Of a stretch of 64,000 nt of DNA, positions 10,231 to 21,024 are shown in pieces. The DNA is from Periconia sp. R9002. Lineage: Eukaryota > Ascomycota > Dothideomycetes > Pleosporales > Periconiaceae. Location: positions 434,001 to 498,000 of the forward strand of contig JAMAHW010000001.1 in assembly GCA_023627715.1 (NCBI GenBank). The letters are read 5' to 3'. The notes beneath the pieces were generated by a model that saw only the letters and a program-made list of their open reading frames with translations, was not told where the DNA came from and did no database searches. How positions within the stretch are numbered: the first letter of the stretch is position 1; every line of letters starts with the position of its first letter. Made by a program: the position numbers and the translations under genes.

Positions 10231-12380
10231 TGAGAGAGTACTTAAGATAACGAAACGTAATGAAAGTATCATGCGACCCCTCTTCGCTATCTTGTTCCAC
10301 GAATCGATTCCTGCCAACGAACATCCGGGATCTTTTTCCCCAAATCAAGATATGGGTTTGCCGGTCCGAAGGAGGCAAAAGCGGACCTCGTCGTCGCCAA
10401 GACCTAGACTGTGGACAGATGTGGGATTGAAGCGGTCGAAAGCCTTTCGTTCTCTAGTCATTACAGACGCTGTTAGACGAATCTGTTGCGTGTCCTCGTC
10501 TGGTTGAAAATCTCAGGCCTTGGTGGTGATGTTGTGTAGTACTCATTAGCTTGCAGGTCACTTGACACGAGCGGTGCTTCATCGGGCGCGTCGTAGAGAT
10601 GGCGATTACACATTTCGTTATCTTGGAAATTCGGTCATTCTGCTCTCACACCGACTCTCCTCCAAAGTTAATCTTTATCAGAATCGTTATTATTGACTAC
10701 ATCGGTCCTGGGTGACTCTCTAGTACCGCTTCCGCACACAAAGCTGTGAAATGCGTTAATAACAGCCTCTGTAAATATGACTCTGTGTCTTACTTAAAAT
10801 CAACCACCACTAACAACGAAAATACTTGTATCATTGATGCATAAGTCAACCGAGGTCGATGTATCGAAGAATTAATCTGTTTGGGGCTCTTGAGCCTCAT
10901 TTGATCGGCCCCACATGCATCGCCCGAAAAGAGAGCATGTGTGCGCTAAACCCAACTTATGATTTCCACGCTTCTTCCAGAGCCGCCGAAATCCGTAACT
11001 ATATCCGCTATTTTCCGGCCACATAAAGTTCACTTTCTACCTCTCGTACGCTCGATGCTGTGCAACCCCAACGCCTGAAGAATAATTCGCTTGATGTCTC
11101 TGGCATTGCGCTATTCAGGGTCTTAGGAGATTACTTTTATTGCGAATGATTCAACAAATATATTTTGCCTCGCGGGTGCTTCAGTGAAATATGCGATAGG
11201 AGCTTAAAGAATCATGTGTCACTGTAAGTGCTATGCCTCGTTGGATGAATGTAAAGGCTGAATAGATGGTAAACGGGCTGAGAAGCTGCATTGCTCCGAT
11301 CAGCTACCTACCTACCTAGATATATATCGTAGCCGTCTACGGTAGTAGACAATGGACAGCGATTTGGCTTTTATGATCAAAATGGCCCTATGTCCAACTT
11401 ACAGAAACCCCAAAAAAATTTAATCATGGTTCCACTTTGACATTTTGAAACATCACAACAACGAATGTGCTATTGCTTGATTCATATGAGAACGATTGCA
11501 GCCATAGGGAAGAGACTGCTCTTGCACTTAATTACGATGTGACTCAGAATGGCAGTATGACTCTCCCTGATGTCGATCTTAAAGTACCCTTGAGATGAAG
11601 GTATACACACAGTTGAGATAGCAGAACCAGTTTCGACTACAAATTCCGCTGATTATTTATCATAAGCGGACTTGTCGCCGGAGATTGTATAAAAAGCTTT
11701 TCACGGTCTACGATGAGGAACGCAAGCGAACCCCAAAGCGACACTGTCCTTTTTCGGAGAAATGTCTCCACTTAAATTGATTTAATAGGTCTAAGCGGGT
11801 TGAATTTTGGCGTTGACGTTGAACAAGTTGCTTGAACAGGCACAGGCTTCTTGGCTGTCAACCCTCGGCCTACCTTCCCCATTAGCTGGAGAAATATCCG
11901 TATTGGGCAATCATGTCAGCAAGAGACCCACAATCCTCTGTAAACTCTTCGTCTTGTGCGAATATAAATGCTCACCAGCGCTCTCAATAAATGCAATCAT
12001 TTCATGTCATATCCCAAGATTCCATCTTTTTTTTTCTTTTTTTCTTGGGCGTAACGTTTCTTGATTGGTCTTGCACGCAAAGATCCGATTGGGCGTAGCG
12101 TACTCTTAATCCCCGCACTTAGCCCCGCACAAAGCTTATCCCAAATAAGCATTCCACGTTCTCTCAGGCGCAGTTGAGCACGGACCGCCTGTAATCATCA
12201 TCGATATCCTCCCTCTCAATTGGACTCGTGTCCCTTTGTCCATATAGTCTTACGCTCTGGTTACGATATCAATTGGATAGCCAGAAAGGATTCGCGCATA
12301 GAGACTAGCAGGAGATAGCGAAAAGGCAAGCGCCGCAAGAACGGCCTTTGGAAAGGCGAACGGTGTATGATAAGGGCAGT
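10231..12380. other. Gene-poor intergenic region
   Basis: This 2.1-kb stretch is the largest gap in the window. It lies upstream of both flanking genes (IDO on minus, DUF7730-like on plus), so it is a shared divergent regulatory region. ORFs are short and lack recognisable motifs. A TATAAAAAG occurs near 11690 and a short CCTA tandem near 11301. I see no transposase remnant, terminal repeats or tRNA. Confidence 0.45.
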
Positions 12381-12460
12381 CACGTAAGGAGCACACTACC
12401 AAAGTCAGGAGCACACGACCAAAGTCAGGAGCACACGACCAAAGTCAAGAGCACATATCA
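12381..12460. repeat. 20-bp minisatellite, about four units
   Basis: The unit AAAGTCAGGAGCACACGACC occurs twice perfectly in tandem (12401-12420, 12421-12440). It is flanked by one degenerate copy on each side (CACGTAAGGAGCACACTACC before, AAAGTCAAGAGCACATATCA after). The array ends about 25 bp upstream of the ATG of the next gene, so it lies in its promoter or 5' UTR. Confidence 0.85.
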
Positions 12461-12484
12461 GAAGAAACGTCTTGCCCGCCAGCT

Positions 12485-13621
12485 ATGCAACAGAAGCTTC
12501 TCGGTTTGATTCCTGTCAATGTCCCCAGCATACGCTGGATCCCGAGCGATATGGAAACGTCCTCAACCAAGTCGACAAAAGACCCTTCGCAAAAGCTCAA
12601 AACAGCATCACCTTCCTTCCTTCACCTCCCAAAGGTTCTCTCCAAACTATCAACTGCGGATTCTTCAACCTCTGCGATTCAATCTAGCAATTCTTCTCAC
12701 CGGTCAACAACCTTCCGCTACAACCGCCACCATAAGCGCTCTGCGCTCGAGCTCAGTGAGGATGAAATGCTTTCACGTATACATCAGCAAAATCAAAGTT
12801 CTTTTTTCGATAAGTTTCCACTGGAGGTGAGGGACATGGTTTATGGGTATGTAATGGGAGAAGAGACGGTACACTTGACGATGGGTGCGAAAAAGCGGTT
12901 TGCGCATTTTGTATGTCAGGATGAGTGTACGAGCGACTTCATGTCTTCAAGCGGAACAGACAGAGGCAACGGGGTGGGTGAAGGATGGTGTCGGTGTAAA
13001 GTCCTTGTTGGTGGCAAAGCGCAAAGTGCGCGGTTAGACGTGGCGGGACCGAATGTTTTGAGGGTTTGTTGGAGAATGTGAGTCTTTTCCGACTCCCACA
13101 ATGATAATTCAATCGCGGAGAAACTTGACACGCAGCTAATGGTCATTGTGAACAGGTACCTGGAAGGACTTCCCCATCTCTACAACAACCACACCTTCTC
13201 CCTCCTTCACATAACGCACCTCCTCTACCTACCTACACGCACCCCCCTTTGCACACTAACTCACATCCGTTTCCTCCGCCTTCGCTGGTCAATCCGCGCA
13301 CTACCATACTACTGTCGCCCCGTTTCATCTAAACCTACCCTCGCTTACCCAGAAGACACCGAAAATTGGGAGAGAGCCTGGGATATCCTGGGGAACATAG
13401 ACAGTCTGAGGGATCTGCGCGTCGTGATAGTAAGTCGGGAGGGGATTTGGGAAGCGGCATGGTTGGCGTTGGAGGAGAAATTAGTGGAGAGTATAAAGAA
13501 GGTGGATAAAGTAAGAAGAGTGGAAGTTGTGCTCCCGTATCGGTCTTGTAGGGTTGACTGGAATGTTGGAAATGTGGTTTTCAGCAAGCCGGGGAACGGG
13601 TGGAGGATAGATGAAGTATGA
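12485..13621 (+). CDS. DUF7730-like protein of unknown function
   Basis: Exons 12485..13077 and 13156..13621, with a 78-bp intron (GTGAGT donor, ACAG acceptor); 352 residues. The first 100 residues are Ser/Thr/Lys-rich and probably disordered. Near residue 108 begins an F-box-like helix, FFDKFPLEVRDMVYGYVMGEETVHL, the usual opening of a large fungal family (DUF7730 and relatives). Splicing joins LRVCWRM to YLEGLPHLYNNHTFSLLH, matching the family's C..IY.E..P.LY..N.F block. LRLRWSI and a C-terminal WERAWDILGNIDSLRDLRVVI segment follow. Function is unknown; an F-box-like adaptor role is only a guess. The start is the first ATG after the minisatellite. Confidence 0.72.
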
Positions 13622-13996
13622 GTTGTAGTGTTTGAGCAAATTTATTCCAGATTTCCCTTTACTGTGTGTACATTCTTTGCCAGGACGTTACTGTGCTATC
13701 CTTCTTCCCTGTGTCGATACCGCAGACAAATACATTACCATGCGATGATAAATATCATTTCGATTTCGATAGATGTGGCGTATGGGATACACTGTTTGAA
13801 AGGTCTCTTTGATACACACGCGGTGGCCCGCCGAAGTATGCACTGAAGAAGAGGGTAAAAGGGTGTACGTGTATCATTCACATGTAGGAGAATCAATTTA
13901 CATTGTTAGGGTTGGTTGGGATCATGTTCGGATTCAAGCCACAATACAGACTGAAGTAGTGGAATGGGGCCCGGCTCGTTTTGCGATGAATTCCTG
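13622..13996. other. Convergent intergenic region
   Basis: It lies between two converging genes and should hold both 3' UTRs. Nothing else recognisable. Confidence 0.5.
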
Positions 13997-15052
13997 CTAT
14001 GAGGGTGCACGCACAACCTTCCTCCCCGTAACTTCGTATTTTTGTAATTCTTGGAGAATCTTAGGCGCATCCTCAAAGTTGTACACTTCAATCTTTGGAG
14101 TTATCTTTCCTTGTAGAGCGAGCTGTAGCAGTTCATCCATCTGAGCCAGGTTCCCGGTCGAAGAGCCTCTAATCACCAAACCACGGTTCGCGATCTGGAT
14201 TGGGGCCATGGGAAACATGTAGTCTGGGGGTGGCAGGCCAACGCATACGAAAACGCCGTTGTTTCTGATCAAGTTCGGTGCTTGTTCGTATGCCCGCTCA
14301 CTGCCGGCGACACAGATGACACCGTGTGCGCCTTCGCCATCAGTCAAGCTCTTCACTGCTTCCACCACGTCTCCCTTAGCGTAATCGACGAAGGCCACAG
14401 CTCCCATCTCCTTGCACAGCTTCTCTTTCTCAGCCCCACTGTCGATCGCAATGACTTTATAACCCTTGATCGTAGCAATCTGGACACCAATATGGCCTAA
14501 ACCGCCTCCGGCACCCACAATCACCACATAATCGCCCTTCTCCACCTCAGGCGTCAATTTGGACACTGCTCCTGCCAAACTCAACCCTGCGCACAACAAC
14601 GGCGCAGCGACCTCGCTCTTCACTCCGTCCGGAATCATCGTCAAGAAATCCGCATGCCCAACAACATACTGCTGCAACGTCCCCAGCACTGTTCGCCCCG
14701 TGTTGTTTTGCTTCGCGCAATTATTAACCTGCCCCTTCTCACACGATGCGCACGCGTTACACGCGCTCCAAAGCCATTTGATCCCAACTCTTTTGCCCAT
14801 GAGAGACTCGGAGACGCCTGGGCCTAGCTGGACCACCTCGCCGACGCCCTCGTGACCCGGGATCTCGGTGTACCCGCCCGATGTGCCGTAGACGTTATGG
14901 CAATCAGAATGGCAGATTCCTGAGTATTCGAGCTTAACCAAAACTTCATTCTGGCCTGGTTTCTGGATAGAGGCGTCGGAGCGGATGCGAAGTGAGCCAT
15001 TGGGGCCTGGGTTGTCTATCCAGGCGACGGTCTGGGAGGATGGGAGAGACAT
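13997..15052 (-). CDS. Zinc-dependent alcohol dehydrogenase
   Basis: Single exon, 351 residues, the usual length for the yeast ADH1-type family. The catalytic zinc site is visible as C47 (GICHSDCH) and H67-E68 (PGHEGVGEV). The structural zinc cysteines are C98, C101, C104 and C112 (CNACASCEKGQVNNC). The Rossmann fold carries VGAGGGLGHIGVQIA, and the following acidic IDSG suggests NAD rather than NADP preference. Likely reaction: NAD-linked interconversion of primary alcohols and aldehydes in the cytosol. Length and motifs point to a fermentative-type ADH rather than a cinnamyl or sorbitol dehydrogenase, but substrate is not determined. No targeting signal is evident. Confidence 0.93.
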   Translation of the reverse strand: MSLPSSQTVAWIDNPGPNGSLRIRSDASIQKPGQNEVLVKLEYSGICHSDCHNVYGTSGGYTEIPGHEGVGEVVQLGPGVSESLMGKRVGIKWLWSACNACASCEKGQVNNCAKQNNTGRTVLGTLQQYVVGHADFLTMIPDGVKSEVAAPLLCAGLSLAGAVSKLTPEVEKGDYVVIVGAGGGLGHIGVQIATIKGYKVIAIDSGAEKEKLCKEMGAVAFVDYAKGDVVEAVKSLTDGEGAHGVICVAGSERAYEQAPNLIRNNGVFVCVGLPPPDYMFPMAPIQIANRGLVIRGSSTGNLAQMDELLQLALQGKITPKIEVYNFEDAPKILQELQKYEVTGRKVVRAPS

Positions 15053-16082
15053 CGTGGTCGTAGATTGGAGGGAATGTGCTTCGTATGCTTAAAGTTGCTT
15101 GACTCGATACAGAAGGAACACTGTGGAGGGAAAGAATGAACGCAAAGTACATATAGGAGAGATTGGAGTAGTGGGGGTTGAAGGTGGGGAGGGCAAACAA
15201 ACGGACTCCCCCGCTTGCCCCGCTCCGCGGGCACAGCAATCCGCAGAAGAAGCTCTGAAACCAATGAGGATAAAATTTGTCCAGCTTTTGTAAATCTCGG
15301 AAGATGTTATCGGGATGTTAGCCCTCTTCAGATCTACAGATTACAAAAGGGTATCCATATATGCTTCACCACTACATGTCTCGCTTGGATGCTACATCGA
15401 CTGTCACTAGCTGCATTGGGACAGGCCTCGGCTTGATTGAATTTGACTCACGAATGAGAGAACAATTCTTGCGAAAGGATTCAATACCTGGTATCATGGG
15501 AGCAATTCGAAGCATGCTGGAAGCAATGCTGAATTGGGCACTGCTTTTTTGAGTTTGGCCTTCAAAGCCTTTACACACATTCTTCTCACCTCGATACCAG
15601 CTGATCCTCACTAAGACGCTTTTGAACACTAACCTAAAACTCGCACTTGTTAGTTGTTAGCCATGCTCGATATATAGAGTTCCGTTTTTTCGACCCTCTT
15701 ATTATTCTGCTCGGAGGATACAGGTATAGTTTCGGGGCCGTGGAGTGTCGTACAAGGTCCCAGGATTCCTAGAACATGAAAATGTCATACTATCTATACA
15801 ATATTATATCTGAGGCAATTGACTATCAACAGAGAAGCGAACAAAAAACAAATAATTATCAACTGGTCAATGACCTGAGTCTGGAGGAAGAGGAGTTAGT
15901 AAATATATATCTTGCACTAGTCTGTTTATAGATAGCGTCGTTTATCGGGGAAAATCTGAACTTCTCCAATGTCTTCTTGTCTCATCAACAACACATTGTA
16001 CATCATCATGTACCACTAATTGAGCGTCTGTTTCATTTCAATTCGTCTGTTCTTTTCATTTTTTGTCTTAATATTGGGCATC
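15053..16082. other. Divergent intergenic region
   Basis: This is about 1 kb between the starts of the ADH (minus) and the FAD oxidoreductase (plus), so it holds both promoters. No gene or repeat recognised. The plus-strand frame upstream of 16083 is open only from a TTG, which is not a credible start. Confidence 0.5.
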
Positions 16083-17567
16083 ATGGAACGGCACCAACGC
16101 GTCGTTGCGCAGGTTGCGTCTAAAGTAAAGGAGTACTTCACGCGTAAAGAGTCCTTTCGTATAGCTCATGGTTCAACCAATAGCACACGCCCATCACTCA
16201 AAAAACGCGTCGTCGACATCAGTGAGCTCAAAAATGTGCTCAAAGTCGACCCTGTCACCAAAACGGCACTCGTAGAGCCAAATGTGCCCATGGACCGTCT
16301 TGTAGAAGCTACATTGCCGCATGGAATGGTACCTCCAGTTGTAATGGAGTTTCCTGGGATCACAGCAGGAGGTGGGTATGCAGGTACAGCTGGGGAGAGT
16401 AGTTCGTTCCGATATGGATTCTTTGATCAGACAATCAACTCAGTAGAGATGGTGCTGGCGGATGGTGAGGTGGTCAAGGCATCTGAAAAAGAAAATGAGG
16501 ATCTGTTTCGCGGAGCAGCAGGTGCTGTAGGGACGTTGGGAGTCACCACTCTCATAGAACTACAACTCATACAGGCGAAAAAATTTGTTAAGACAACATA
16601 CTACCCCACTACAAGCGTATCGCATGCCGTTGAGGAAGTTCGAAAGCAAACTAAGGTGCCCGAAAACGATTACGTGGATGGAATTTTGTTCTCGAAAAAC
16701 CACGGCGCAATAGTCACTGGCGAAATGACCGACGAAATCCCAAGCAGCCATAAACCTCAAACTTTCAGCAATCCATGGGATCCATGGTTCTACCTACACG
16801 TTGAAGCGCGTACTAAGTCCGCCTCTGAACCCATCGTCGAATACATTCCACTGGCCGAATACATGTTCCGTTATGATCGAGGCGGTTTCTGGGTCGGACG
16901 CTCTGCTTTCTCATATATGAACTTTCCCTTCAACAAGTATACTCGCTGGTTCCTCGACGACTTCCTTCACACCCGTATGCTGTACCGCGCACTACATGCA
17001 AGTGGTGAATCCAGCCGTTACGTTGTACAAGACATGGCCCTTCCGTACCCAAACGCCGAAAAATTCATTGACTACACCGACGAAAATTTCGGAATATGGC
17101 CGCTCTGGCTATGCCCACTGAAACAATCACCGCAACCCACCATGCACCCCCATACCAAGGGCGAGTTGAAAGACGACCAAATGCTGAACATCGGCCTTTG
17201 GGGTTTCGGTCCAAGAGATCGCACTCAATTCTTAAAGAAGAATCGTGATCTTGAAAACAAACTTGGCGAACTCGGCGGTATGAAGTGGCTTTATGCGCAT
17301 ACATACTATAGCGACACCGACTTCTGGAAGCAGTTCGACCGCTCATGGCACGAACAGCTTCGGGCCAAATATCGCGCAACTACATTGCCCGACGTGCATG
17401 AGAAGGTCCACGTTGATATCGAGAAGCTTGAAGCCTTGGCCAAGCATGACTGGGGCTTGAAACTTAGGTCGGTCTGGCCGCTCGGTGGCTTCTGGGGTAT
17501 CTGGAAGTCGATACAGAGTGGGGATTGGCGGATCCCGAAGAACTCGACTTGGAGATGGCGACAGTAG
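16083..17567 (+). CDS. DHCR24-like FAD-binding oxidoreductase
   Basis: Single exon, 494 residues from the ATG of MERHQRVVAQ. The N-terminal half is a PCMH/VAO-type FAD domain: FRIAHGSTNSTR, VVDISELKNVLKVDP, ALVEPNVPMDRLVEATLPHG, and the glycine-rich EFPGITAGGGYAGTAGESSSFRYG split by FAD contacts, then LADGEVVKAS and GAAGAVGTLGVTTLIEL. This pattern and the C-terminal region (NKYTRWFLDDFLHTRMLYRALH, YVVQDMALPYPNAEKFIDY) match the family of delta(24)-sterol reductase (24-dehydrocholesterol reductase). Animals and plants use that enzyme to reduce the sterol side-chain C24 double bond; the fungal substrate is unknown because ergosterol synthesis normally uses Erg4 on a C24(28) bond. A membrane anchor like that of the human enzyme is not obvious in the ATG-initiated protein. 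Confidence 0.85.
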   Translation: MERHQRVVAQVASKVKEYFTRKESFRIAHGSTNSTRPSLKKRVVDISELKNVLKVDPVTKTALVEPNVPMDRLVEATLPHGMVPPVVMEFPGITAGGGYAGTAGESSSFRYGFFDQTINSVEMVLADGEVVKASEKENEDLFRGAAGAVGTLGVTTLIELQLIQAKKFVKTTYYPTTSVSHAVEEVRKQTKVPENDYVDGILFSKNHGAIVTGEMTDEIPSSHKPQTFSNPWDPWFYLHVEARTKSASEPIVEYIPLAEYMFRYDRGGFWVGRSAFSYMNFPFNKYTRWFLDDFLHTRMLYRALHASGESSRYVVQDMALPYPNAEKFIDYTDENFGIWPLWLCPLKQSPQPTMHPHTKGELKDDQMLNIGLWGFGPRDRTQFLKKNRDLENKLGELGGMKWLYAHTYYSDTDFWKQFDRSWHEQLRAKYRATTLPDVHEKVHVDIEKLEALAKHDWGLKLRSVWPLGGFWGIWKSIQSGDWRIPKNSTWRWRQ

Positions 17568-18467
17568 GGAATCAGAGTACTTGTACTTGGCTCGCGGAGA
17601 AAAAAGAAGTGTGCGCGTAAGGGTCTATTGTGATAATGCATCTCAGTGCTTTTGAATGCATGACCCCTTGTTTCTATACCCTGTGCTTGTAGTATAGACA
17701 ATTAATCAATCATAAATTTTCTTGGTGGCTTGACACTCTATGCCCTAAAAGATATCATATACGGGGGTCAAATTTGAGGCCTAGACGTTTATTCCAGTGC
17801 CGCAATTCGGATCCCGGAATCTTTTCGTGCCGATCATGTAAATCGCTTGTACCTACAACTAGCGATGCTGTCATTTTTGTTTTCCGATTTTCATGTGTTT
17901 GTTATATATATTGCTGATTTTTTGTGAAGGTAGGGATAGCCCTTAGTACTGCGGTACTAATGAAATGTCTAAATCTGACAACTAGCGATGTTCAAGAACC
18001 CGGTGTCTCATTTGGGGGTTGAATCACAGGCGCCATACTTATCATATTTGTGAAAGTGTTTTGGTAATATAATGCCAGTGCATTTCCTAACTGATGACGG
18101 TGTCGCTTCTCGGCGACAAATATACTGTAGAAACTCGTAAATTAGGTGTACACTAACTATTTATAGTTGCTATCAGTATAACGGGAAGGTAAGTGGTAAG
18201 GCCTACCGTCGAAATATATGCTACTTTCAACACTGCTTTATTGGTTAATAAACCCTACCTCATCACACGTCAGCTTACTTAGGGTGAACAAAAAGAGTGA
18301 AGACAATCTGCAACTCTGCGGCGTGTATCTGAATTGCCCCCGCTATATTTTGCGTTTACAAGACTTCATCCATTGATGTTCTCTATCAAAACTTAATGTC
18401 CTCTATCAAGACTGAGGCAACTCCACAACACTCATAGCTTTTTACAAGCAAGACTCGCATCGCCAAT
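17568..18467. other. AT-rich intergenic region
   Basis: Between two plus-strand genes. It is visibly richer in A+T than its surroundings and has no ORF worth calling. It should hold the 3' UTR of the oxidoreductase and the promoter of the reductase. Confidence 0.5.
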
Positions 18468-19547
18468 ATGCCTATTCTAGAACCAGGTGATCTAGTCCTA
18501 GTAACTGGAGCCAACGGCTACATTGCCGGCGTCATCATCCAGAAGCTTTTGCATGCAGGTTTCAAAGTACGCGGCACTGTCCGCGACATTTCAGCACCCA
18601 AGAACGCTTGGCTACAACCTTATTACGGACCAAACTTTTCGCTGGCTCAGGTCCCAGACGTTGCAGCACCGAACGCCTTTGATGAGGCCATCAAAGGTGT
18701 CCACGGCGTATGCCACACAGCCGCAAGTCTCATAATGGATCCAGATCCGCAGAAAACCGTTGTGCCAGAGATTAATGGCATGATGAATGTGCTCAACGCC
18801 GCTGCGACACAGAGTACCATGAAGAGAGTCGTGTATACATCCTCGTCGGCGGCATTGGTGCAGATGAAGGCCGGTGCGAAATATGACATCGGCCCAAGTT
18901 CGTGGAATGAGGAGGCTAAAGCGGCGTGGACGCTCCCCATCACCCCCGACTTCCCAAGAGCCTTCCTGAATTATGGTGCCAAGAAGACGGAAGCTGAACA
19001 GAGGGCATACCAGTGGATGAAAGACAACAAGCCTAACTTCGAGTTCAATTCTGTACTTCCGAATATCAATATGGGTACCATGATACGGCCGGATAAAACG
19101 GGATTCATTAGCTGTTGTGGGCTATTGAAAATGTTGTGGGAAGGCGAGACAGCTTTCATGGGTATGCTACCACCTCAATGGTACATCGATGTGGAAGACA
19201 CTGCTCTCCTCCACGTTGCTGCGTTTACATTTCCGGATGTCGTATCGGAGCGCATCATCGCTTATGCAGGGCGCTTTGCTTGGAATGACGTCCTGGAAAT
19301 TTTTAGGAAAGAGGTTCCAGAAAGGAAATTTATTGATAACGTGGAGGAAGTGCCAGATAATGGAACAGTAGACAACGAGAGGTCGGTGGACATACTGAAA
19401 AGATTGGGTAAAGAGGAAGGGTTTACGTCGCTGCAAGAGACGATTAAGAAATGGATACCTTTCATCCAGAGAGCCGAGAAGGAAGGCTGGGCAAATGGTA
19501 ACGCAGATGAACCATCGTCTGCAGAAGACCTAAATCGCTTTGTGTAG
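18468..19547 (+). CDS. NAD(P)H-dependent aldehyde/ketone reductase, extended SDR
   Basis: Single exon, 359 residues. It belongs to the extended short-chain dehydrogenases of the Gre2/dihydroflavonol-reductase type. The cofactor motif TGANGYIAG lies at residues 13-21; RGTVRD after the second strand suggests NADPH; the YTSSSAALV strand carries the catalytic Ser; and Y169-x3-K173 in NYGAKKTEAE is the catalytic pair. Such enzymes reduce aldehydes, methylglyoxal-type carbonyls or prochiral ketones in the cytosol; the substrate cannot be read from sequence. The C-terminal 40 residues (after WIPFIQRAEKEGWANGN) are polar and probably flexible. No neighbour suggests a biosynthetic cluster. Confidence 0.9.
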   Translation: MPILEPGDLVLVTGANGYIAGVIIQKLLHAGFKVRGTVRDISAPKNAWLQPYYGPNFSLAQVPDVAAPNAFDEAIKGVHGVCHTAASLIMDPDPQKTVVPEINGMMNVLNAAATQSTMKRVVYTSSSAALVQMKAGAKYDIGPSSWNEEAKAAWTLPITPDFPRAFLNYGAKKTEAEQRAYQWMKDNKPNFEFNSVLPNINMGTMIRPDKTGFISCCGLLKMLWEGETAFMGMLPPQWYIDVEDTALLHVAAFTFPDVVSERIIAYAGRFAWNDVLEIFRKEVPERKFIDNVEEVPDNGTVDNERSVDILKRLGKEEGFTSLQETIKKWIPFIQRAEKEGWANGNADEPSSAEDLNRFV

Positions 19548-20005
19548 GAGATGAGTTGGAGTTCCCTCAATTCGCCTGACACGCTTTGCAGGACACGAAC
19601 CCCCGCAAGCTGCGATGCCACCTGATGCCGGACGATGCTTTTCTTTGATTGGGAGCTAGCCATGTGCTTCAAATGCTGTCAAATTCCTACATATACATAC
19701 ATCAACTGATGAGTTTTACTTGATTATAAGCTTCAGAGCTGTATGACTGATACATATTTATTGACCGTTCAATAAAGTGGATGTCAATATCGGTATAAAA
19801 GCTGTTTCTATTAGCCTACTACTCGACTACTTCCGTCCAGCATCAAAACTGAGGGTCGTGCTCATTCAATTAGTCCCGAGCGACACACACAGCGAGAGAC
19901 GCTAACCGAAATAGGCAATATACAAACGGAGCAGGCTTGACAGCAACGCAGCTACGCCCTCGACAAAGCAAAACACCACGCATTTGCAACCATTAAAATT
20001 CTTCC
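19548..20005. other. Intergenic region
   Basis: Between two plus-strand genes, it holds the reductase 3' UTR and the promoter of the RRM-like gene. Confidence 0.5.
19794..19801 (+). promoter_or_regulatory. TATA-like box of the RRM-like gene
   Basis: TATAAAAG lies about 205 bp upstream of the ATG, in an otherwise plain upstream region. Supported by motif and position only. Confidence 0.35.
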
Positions 20006-21024
20006 ATGCACACTCCAAAGGTCCCGCCACCCAAAATGGAGTGCCCCTCACGGAGCTCGTCCAACATCTCGACACCAACACCATCGCCCAAAATCCTCAA
20101 CCCACGCTCCTTCAGCGACTACTCAAGCCCCAAACAAAAGCTGATGGACAAGCTCCGGCAACTCTCACCAAAGAAGAGGCGTCCGCACTCCATTCAAGGC
20201 CCGCCTCTCCCCACCAACCAAGATCAATTACCAGTAGTAGCCAGCCAAGCCACCCGTGTAGCGGTAGAATTATCTAAATTCCCGCCAACGTTTACTAAAA
20301 GCGACATCCACGCAATGTTTCAAGACTATCGCATTGAGAACGATGTGGCGGTGGGCAATTTGCCGCGCTTTTTGTATCCGTTGCGGGCGACGGTGTTCTT
20401 CGCCGACTTGAACGAGGCGATACACGCAGTGCGCTGTTTGCATGGAAAGCTGGTCGGGGCTAGGCATGTTGAAGTCAAACTCGTCGATTCACAAAAAGAA
20501 AAGTCGAGGGAGATGGAAGTAAAGCGGCTGGCTGAAGAGCTCAAGTCGTGCATTATCAGTAAGTTGTTTTTACATCCAACGGACAACGTTGCATACATAC
20601 CAGCGCCATAACTAACTCTCTCGTAGAAGTAGCACAAGAGAATGAGCCCCACCTCAAAAACGCCATCCTAGAAATCCGCGAATTTCAAAAGGGCAACACA
20701 AATTACGCATTCCTGCAATATCGAGCCCCCATTACGCCAGAAAGATCGCAAGGACGCACGCAGCATGCCGTCCTTACGCGCAACATCACCAAATGGGAGC
20801 TTGCTGTTTGTGGGACAGCAGAGCTAGATTTGGTCAAACTGAAGCAGGACTCCGAGTATGATGTGAGGATCGCGGCACTTGAGGACCTTTGGAAGGTAGT
20901 GGAAGGATTTGCGGTCAAGTTGGGGGTTTGGAAGGAATGGGAGGGGAGTTGGATGATTGATGTTGGAATGGTGAGGGGACAGGAGGCAAAGGAGGGGAGG
21001 TGGGGTTGGAGAGGATGGGGATGA
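20006..21024 (+). CDS. RRM-like domain protein, function unknown
   Basis: Exons 20006..20558 and 20627..21024, with a 68-bp intron (GTAAGT donor, ACTAAC branch, GTAG acceptor); 316 residues. The N-terminal 75 residues are Pro/Ser/Lys-rich with SP motifs (TPSPKIL, SSPKQKL, LSPKKRR), possible kinase sites. An RRM-like fold follows (about 80-165): RVAVELSKFPPTFTKSDI, HAMFQDYRI, a strand with ATVFFADLNEAIHAVRCLHG and ARHVEVKLVD. The RNP1 aromatic consensus is weak, so RNA binding is uncertain. Exon 2 adds a helical segment and a tryptophan-rich C terminus (KEWEGSWM, GRWGWRGWG). I do not recognise an orthologue of known function. Confidence 0.68.

Noticed and set aside
16020..16082. Hydrophobic N-terminal extension of the DHCR24-like protein
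   Set aside because: It begins at TTG, not ATG; the first ATG in frame is at 16083. A membrane anchor like that of human DHCR24 was tempting but is not supported.
13997..19547. Possible secondary-metabolite cluster (ADH, FAD oxidoreductase, reductase)
   Set aside because: No polyketide, peptide or terpene backbone gene, no transporter and no regulator nearby; the three genes are spaced and oriented like ordinary neighbours.
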